Assembly (NCBI GenBank): GCA_002633005.1
Contig: NMRA01000170.1
Location: 712,730 to 776,729, forward strand
Reading direction: 5' to 3'
Length of the DNA stretch: 64,000 nucleotides
Source of the DNA: Phoronis australis
Lineage: Eukaryota; Phoronida; Phoronidae
Below are positions 58,501 to 64,000 of this stretch, one piece after another; the stretch's first letter is position 1, and every line of letters starts with the position of its first letter. The notes under the pieces were generated by a model. That model saw only the letters and a program-made list of their open reading frames with translations, did not search any database and had not been told where the DNA came from. Both the position numbers and the translations under genes were made by a program.

Positions 58501-59910
58501 ACATCGTGGAGATTCTGTCTTTTTCAGCCACAGATGTGCATCGTTAATCATTTGTAAAACCTGTGTGAAATTTGGCAAGTGTTTTCCTATGAATGTGACA
58601 ATGGCTGACCACGACTTTTGGACAGGGTGCATTTCAATGCTTCATATTGCTCTAATTCGGAAATGACCTCTGATTGTGTGAAAATTATTTTTTCAAAGCT
58701 AAATTTCTTTGTTTATTTTGTGTTGTGTTAATTTTCAGACATGCTTGAAATATTTTGTTACAAAAATATGTATCTGGCTACGTCTACAAGCATGAAATTC
58801 CTTACCCTATAAATTGATAGTATAAAAAATTCTATATCCTGATTCAGCAATTTAGTCACATCGTGACAAATGTTAATTTTAGTTTGAAACTTTGAATAAG
58901 TAATGAATTGTTATTCATACAGTGAGTTGCAATCTTGTTTTTATAACATCGTTATTGCCTTTTACTCATTTCAGGTTCATTTTGGTCGGGCAGGTAAAAA
59001 GGAAAGTCCTCGTTTTGGAATGGGTTCTAATGATCCTGGTGCATCCAGCAGGTCAACAAGTTTTGACTGTAAGTTGCTTCACCTGATGACCAGCTGTGCA
59101 TTGACCTCTGACTTCTTTGACATGTTAATTAATTATGATAGTAGCTTAGTTAGATGTTGAATGACATTGTCTGGTCTTCCTGGGAGGCCTGTCTGGTATT
59201 GGTGTATAATTTATTCAAGTGTTATCTGCTGTGTATTTTTTGGTCCTTGTGAGTAGAGTGCGGGGGTGACACAAATTACAACAACCTTTTTTCTATCCAC
59301 TTGTTTAGCCTCTCCCAGCCACACTGAGCAGGAGACGACCAAGCCCAGTTCACTTGGCGATGAAGAACTTCAGCTACAACTGGCCCTGGCCATAAGTAAG
59401 GAGGAATATGACCAGGAGCAGAAACGGAAACAGAAAGATGATATTAAGTTGCACATCGCTATGGAGGAGAGCAAGAGAGAGATGGAGCAAGATGTGAGTA
59501 ATGAGGGGGCTGGTATAGAAATGGGGTCCCTGAGGGGCAGAGTGGGCTGTATCTTGGAAAGTGAGAGAGTAATGGGGGGCAGGGGTAGAGATGGGGCCCC
59601 AGGGAGGCAGAGTAGGTCGTGTCTTAGAGAGTGAGAAAGAGATGGAGCAAGATTCGAGTAATAGGTGGTGGGGGATAGGTGGGTCATGTTTATTGAATTT
59701 TATTTTGGTTTTCTTGTTGATATTGGTATTGCAGTTGTTAGTGTGGGATAATTCTTAATAAAATGGAAATTCGTTGCTTCACAATTAACTTATTTTCGCA
59801 TTCATCAAACCAGTGTTTTACTATTTGTGGTTGAACGTTTACAATTGGCTATTTCCTTTCCATAGCAAGCTAGGAAACGATTTCAAAAACAACAAACACA
59901 TTCTAGAAAA
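55508..59910 (+). CDS. EPN: Epsin, 5' part of gene (ENTH domain and two UIMs), continues beyond window
   Basis: Exons: 55508-56033 (ATG at 55548), 58975-59068, 59309-59493 and probably 59866-59910. All are GT-AG with consistent phase. Exon 1 encodes an ENTH domain: KNVVNNFTDAQVKVREATSN then DPWGPSS and WKRLNDHGKNWRHVYKSLVL, strongly matching epsins. This domain binds PI(4,5)P2 and bends membrane at clathrin-coated pits. Exon 3 holds two ubiquitin-interacting motifs, EELQLQLALAISKEEYDQ and DDIKLHIAMEESKREME, which bind ubiquitinated cargo. The fourth exon is a 45-bp in-frame insert (QARKRFQKQQTHSRK). The DPW, clathrin-box and NPF region is not in the window. An acceptor at 55507 shows that the 5' UTR is also spliced. 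Orthologous to vertebrate EPN1-3 and fly liquid facets. Confidence 0.92.
57716..58655 (+). repeat. CTAGTGGC-family element in epsin intron 1
   Basis: It starts GGTCCCACATTTACATGTCG then GGGTGCATATTGATGCCATC and ends 'gtgcatttcaatgcttcatattgctct'. It contains 'gtaccctctagtgtcac', 'gagatttggcag' and 'gaaatttggcaag'. Confidence 0.65.
59470..59690 (+). repeat. Tandem copies of the epsin exon 3 donor junction (about 75-bp unit)
   Basis: The exon 3 end and donor, AAGAGAGAGATGGAGCAAGA then TGTGAGTAATGAGG, recurs at 59635-59665 as AAAGAGATGGAGCAAGATTC then GAGTAATAGG. A poorer middle copy lies near 59563. The donor GT is lost in the second copy. Confidence 0.7.
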
Positions 59911-60443
59911 GTAAGCACAAGTTGTATCTAGTGATGTAGTTGAGCATGTGCGTGGTTAGCGTTGTTGTTCTTCTTTGGCTTTTGAGCAGTCCACGAATGT
60001 ATTGTAGAGGTTTCAGTCTGACGCTCTACGTATAGACGTCACGAGATACATTACGGTCAACAATATGACTGAAAGTTCTCACAGGTTTGGTTAATTAATT
60101 TTCAAGCAAGATTTCAGTGATGACTTTTGCTTAATGTAAATGCTAGTGATTACTGTCAAAGAATGGCCAGTTTTCCATTTGCACATTCAAGCACGCAAAA
60201 GAAAATCTCAATATATACATTCTAGAACCAATTCAGTGGTAAACTGCAACATTAAGTGACTGCCTGCGTATTTAATTGTTTGGCTTTGCCTTTGCCACCA
60301 GCATGCATCAACCTTTAAAGGGCATGGCCCTTGCAAAGTCACTTGGTTCCCACATGCGATCTTAAGCTATTGAGAGTATTAGGCAATTTTAAAATTCAGC
60401 TTGGGAAATGAAATTCCAGTTCGCGTAGTTTTGCACTATCTTT
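59911..60443. other. Epsin intron, nothing recognised
   Basis: Follows the donor at 59911. No exon or element was seen. Confidence 0.5.
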
Positions 60444-61385
60444 TTATGCTTCTACATATTCACATGTGGGTGCAAATTGCTGTCGGCTCTGTCCGTTCAT
60501 CCAGTGTACGCTGCTGTCTCCTAAACTGCTTGCAGGATCTGCATGAAATCTTGTAGGTGTGTTCCTATAAAGCTGATGACCGATGATGGTGATTTTTGGC
60601 AGGATCCAATGGTTGGTGTATGAAATTCTGCTATTGCGTTTTTGTTGAGATGGTGACGACACTGTCCTGATTAAGTGAAATCTGTCCCGTAGTGGCTGTT
60701 ATATATATTTAAGTCTATTTTCGGCGTCGGCTTCCATCTGCCAAATCACTCAAAGGATCGTTATAAAAATTGGCACAACAGACTGTGTGCCTCCTAGTAA
60801 CAGTTTTATTTTTTTACATTTTCCGCTATCTTCAGTTCCTTAGACACACTCATGAAATTTGGCAACTGTAATGAAATAACGATAACCTCAGATTGGACAT
60901 ATTCTTCGATACCAGGTGCCCATATTTGTTATTTGCAAGTCCCTTGAGATCATTTTAAAAATTTGCATATGTGATCCTGTTAACGACCATGACGATGTTG
61001 ATATTCAAACTGGTTTGAGTACTTTGGTGGCCCCTAGTGGCAATTTTGTTTTTTGTATCTTTGATTGTACATCCTTAAGATTGCAGTATTGCAATATCTT
61101 TGAAATTTGGCAAATGTATTCCTATGAATGTGACAGCAGACGACGACTTCTTTCTGGTGGATCCAGCTACTGCAATGCCTCTTAGTGGTAATTTTATTTT
61201 TGTTCACATTTGCCTCTGTATCTTCTGAGTTCTTTGACAGATTTTCGTAAATTTAAGTAAGGTTTCTATTTGGGAGACGGCGCTTTTCCATTATTTTCAG
61301 GTTTGACACGTTCTGCTTCAACTAGTGGCCATTTTTGTGACGTAATGAACACCCCTTGATGCACACCATTTGTCTGCTTTGCCTC
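60444..61385 (+). repeat. CTAGTGGC-family element in epsin intron
   Basis: It starts TATGCTTCTACATATTCACA then TGTGGGTGCAAATTGCTGTC and contains 'cccgtagtggc', 'cctcctagtaacag', 'gcccctagtggcaattttg', 'cctcttagtggtaatt' and 'caactagtggccattttt' at roughly regular spacing, plus 'tgaaatttggcaa' phrases. Confidence 0.7.
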
Positions 61386-61864
61386 TACTTGAATTGGTGT
61401 TACACAATTTATACACCTTGTCTATTTGTATAATTGAAATCTTCCTGCAAACAAGTCATCTTTTGGTTGAACCAGCAGCTGTTCTCTCCATTTTTGAAAT
61501 GATTGAATATGAATGCTTAAACTCATGAGTAAAATGACACCAAGCATGTAATCTGAGTAAGGAGTAAGATTAGGCTGTTATTGGCCTAAATCAAAATTTG
61601 TTTTATGACAAAAGGGGCTTCTACTCTTCTAAGTGTTGAGTACCTGGATGCCATTTTGACTACATATCCTATGTTCTTCCTGATAGGCCATTACTATTTA
61701 TACATCATTTGTCACACACTTCACAGAATGATCTTTTTTGATTTTGCCACAATGCTGTGGGTCTGTAGAACAATTGTACCCTGTCGTGTGTTGTTGACCC
61801 AAGAGTATATAAACTAGCACATTTCGATTAAAGGCAGGGGTTATTACTTACAGCACACATCACG

Positions 61865-62025
61865 AATTTTTGGCCGACCATTGCCGACCGGTCGGCTAAA
61901 AGTTAGCCGACCGGCAGCCGCCCGCAGTGCCGACTCATAAGGCGACTCCCCAGCCGACCCTTCAGCCGACCCTTCAGCCGACCGGCCATCAGCCGACCAA
62001 CTGGTCGGCTGCTATTTTTAGGCTA
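61865..62025. repeat. Cluster of AGCCGACC direct and inverted motifs
   Basis: Within about 150 bp the motif GCCGACC occurs about eight times on one strand, with at least three GGTCGGC on the other, including the palindrome GCCGACCGGTCGGC. Two units are exact tandem copies (CCTTCAGCCGAC). The cluster is far more GC-rich than its flanks. Confidence 0.8.
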
Positions 62026-64000
62026 CAGTAGCAGTTGCGTAATAGGTTGTCAGGCTGATACCACTTTGCATGTCGATGCATATTCGTCTTAGCACAGGGT
62101 CAAATAAATTAACCTAGTTCCACTGTCTCCGTTGCATGAGTTTACATCGGTTGTGTAACACCAATAATTCGAAGGTTGAAGGCCAGCGGTAATATTATTG
62201 AATTATGGACAGTGCTACAAGTTTTGGTTAAAAGACGTGAATGTTTTCTTTACATTTGACCTTTAATTTCAATCGTGACGTTAACAAGCTGCATTAGATT
62301 GGCTGCTTCCTGGTCAATACAACTCTGTAGTCATTTTGTAAACGCAGCTATTTTTGACACTCTTCGCCCACAATTGTTTTTTGTTTGTGATACGCAGTAC
62401 TGCATCTTTTTGCGTTTTTAAAATTCTCCACGGTACTCCTATCACGTGCCCATGATGATGGGATAGTGATTGAGTTGTTACACCGCGAAGAGCTCTCACT
62501 CCGGGGTTTTTATTTTCATATGATTAACCCTTGCCGTACAGAAGCAAACTTCACGGTCCAGAATGCCCTAAGCCCACGGACTTCGATGACTCTAACTTCA
62601 TCATAGGGTTACGATTTCCACGAACTTGGACAGTGACATCAAACACGGAATAGCCACTGTTGAGGCTACAACCAATTCTAGCTTTGCGCATTCCGTTTTT
62701 AGGGCATCGGTGACGTTAAAATCAGCGCTAGTTACATGTATCAGTTCTTCGTTCACGTTGTTCCAAAAATAAATATTTTCTGTCAACAACATATTGACAA
62801 ATTATGTATAATAAAACAATTCTGAACGGGAAGATGTGAATACGTGGTGAAAAGGTATTTGTCTCATCAAGGCATATGTGCGTTAATTTTTTTAAAGCGA
62901 TTGCGATGTCGAAAAAATGATAGAAAATAAACCAAGGTGCAGAATAACTCTTCTGTGCTCGGCTGTAAGAAGACCTACAACAACTTTTTGAAACTGCGCT
63001 CAATTAAAAAAATTCCAGTATGAGAGCGCTTCATAAGAAATGCCAAGCACATACCGCGTTAAAAGACAGCGACGTTGGCGTTTCCGGATGTCCACAAAAG
63101 TGCTTTGAGCAGAGTGTACAAATCTGTTCATTTCGCTTTTCTACACTGGCGAATACGCCCAACACGGTGTTTGAAAAAAGTCCACTTTTGAGGGCGTTTT
63201 CAAAAATTAATATGTTTAGTTGATTCATTCAGTTCAGAGTGTCGGTGCCCATTTCTTACATCAAATGTACGCGTGGGCAGAAAACGCATCTGCGTAAAGA
63301 AAGAGATGCGTTTTCAAAACTTTCAGAGCCGTGTGTTGTCAGGACCCTACATTAATAAACATTAGGCCATGTACAACGCACGTCTTCGGAATTTGTAGCT
63401 TTTGGAAAAGGCTTACCCCGAAAAAATGCGCAAAGTACATACGGCATTTACGGAAGGTTGTGCCAGAAGTGATTCGTTGCGGTGGAGCAGCCACCGGATA
63501 TTAAAGTGAAAAAATCAATAACAGCCATTTTCTATTTAGAAATTCAATTCTCTGTAAAATCAAAAACAACTGCAACCAGGGTTTATCGCGTCAGGACATA
63601 CAATTTATCACGCCAGGATATAAAATTTATCACGCCACGACAGCATTGTTTTCATGCTCGGAGACCACGTGACCATCCATTATGCAATTATGACAATCCA
63701 ATGTGTACCTATACATTGGCATCTGTATTGTAAAACGTGGAGGAGATGAAAGAAATTCAACCGCATTTCCAAGATAATACATGTATGTTTGTCGTTGGCG
63801 AGACGTTGAACGCTTAGCCCTTGCTTATACATGTAGTACGGACGTTATCTCTTTGAAGGATCAATGCTTGGGCATGGTGACGTGGTGTCTTGGCGTGGAA
63901 AGTTACTGACAAGGTAGATTTTATTTTTATTAAATTTTCAGTCCTGTTTAATTTTGATCCTGAAGTGAAGAATTTTTGGTCCTCACGTAATAAATTATAG
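62026..64000. other. Right edge of window, presumed epsin intron
   Basis: No exon was recognised. Small structures: a 12-bp inverted repeat GAAAACGCATCT / AGATGCGTTTTC (63280-63291 and 63304-63315), and a three-copy repeat of about 26 bp around TTTATCACGCCAGGATATAA (63575-63645). Confidence 0.5.

Overview
This is a window of an invertebrate animal nuclear genome: split genes with GT-AG introns, dispersed DNA-transposon relics and a very large amount of minisatellite DNA. The gene content (TMEM94, epsin, THAP protein, a furin-like-repeat receptor) fits an invertebrate deuterostome. The many minisatellites that span exon/intron junctions make amphioxus (Branchiostoma) my first guess. I have an unverified recollection of such repeats, called 'mirages', in amphioxus Adh genes. 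The species is inference, not shown by the sequence.

Layout. (1) 1-1107: no gene recognised. (2) 1108-30312, plus strand: a complete TMEM94 orthologue (P-type ATPase-like ER Mg2+ transporter family), which I assembled as 27 coding exons whose phases all agree, giving about 1375 residues. (3) 33964-49263, minus strand: a complete 224-residue type I membrane protein in 7 coding exons. It has a signal peptide, one furin-like Cys-rich repeat, one membrane segment and a tyrosine-rich tail. The name is unknown. (4) 41631-41990, plus strand: a THAP-domain zinc-finger ORF nested inside intron 4 of gene 3 on the opposite strand. (5) 55508 to the right edge, plus strand: the first four coding exons of an epsin (ENTH domain, two ubiquitin-interacting motifs). 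Its DPW/NPF-rich C-terminus lies outside the window.

The genes show no sign of acting together. The main observation is structural. At many splice junctions of TMEM94, and at one junction of epsin, a segment covering the exon edge, the splice site and the adjoining intron has been tandemly amplified. The arrays always extend into the intron, upstream of acceptors and downstream of donors, so the functional junction is the exon-proximal copy. The arrays therefore present rows of decoy splice sites. Other elements are a TA-flanked MITE (6109-7066), a PIF/Harbinger-type MITE (32874-33689), a short hAT-like MITE (45079-45229), a LINE reverse-transcriptase tail relic (about 49945-50214) and a dispersed repeat family with regularly spaced CTAGTGGC cores that resemble the CTCF motif.
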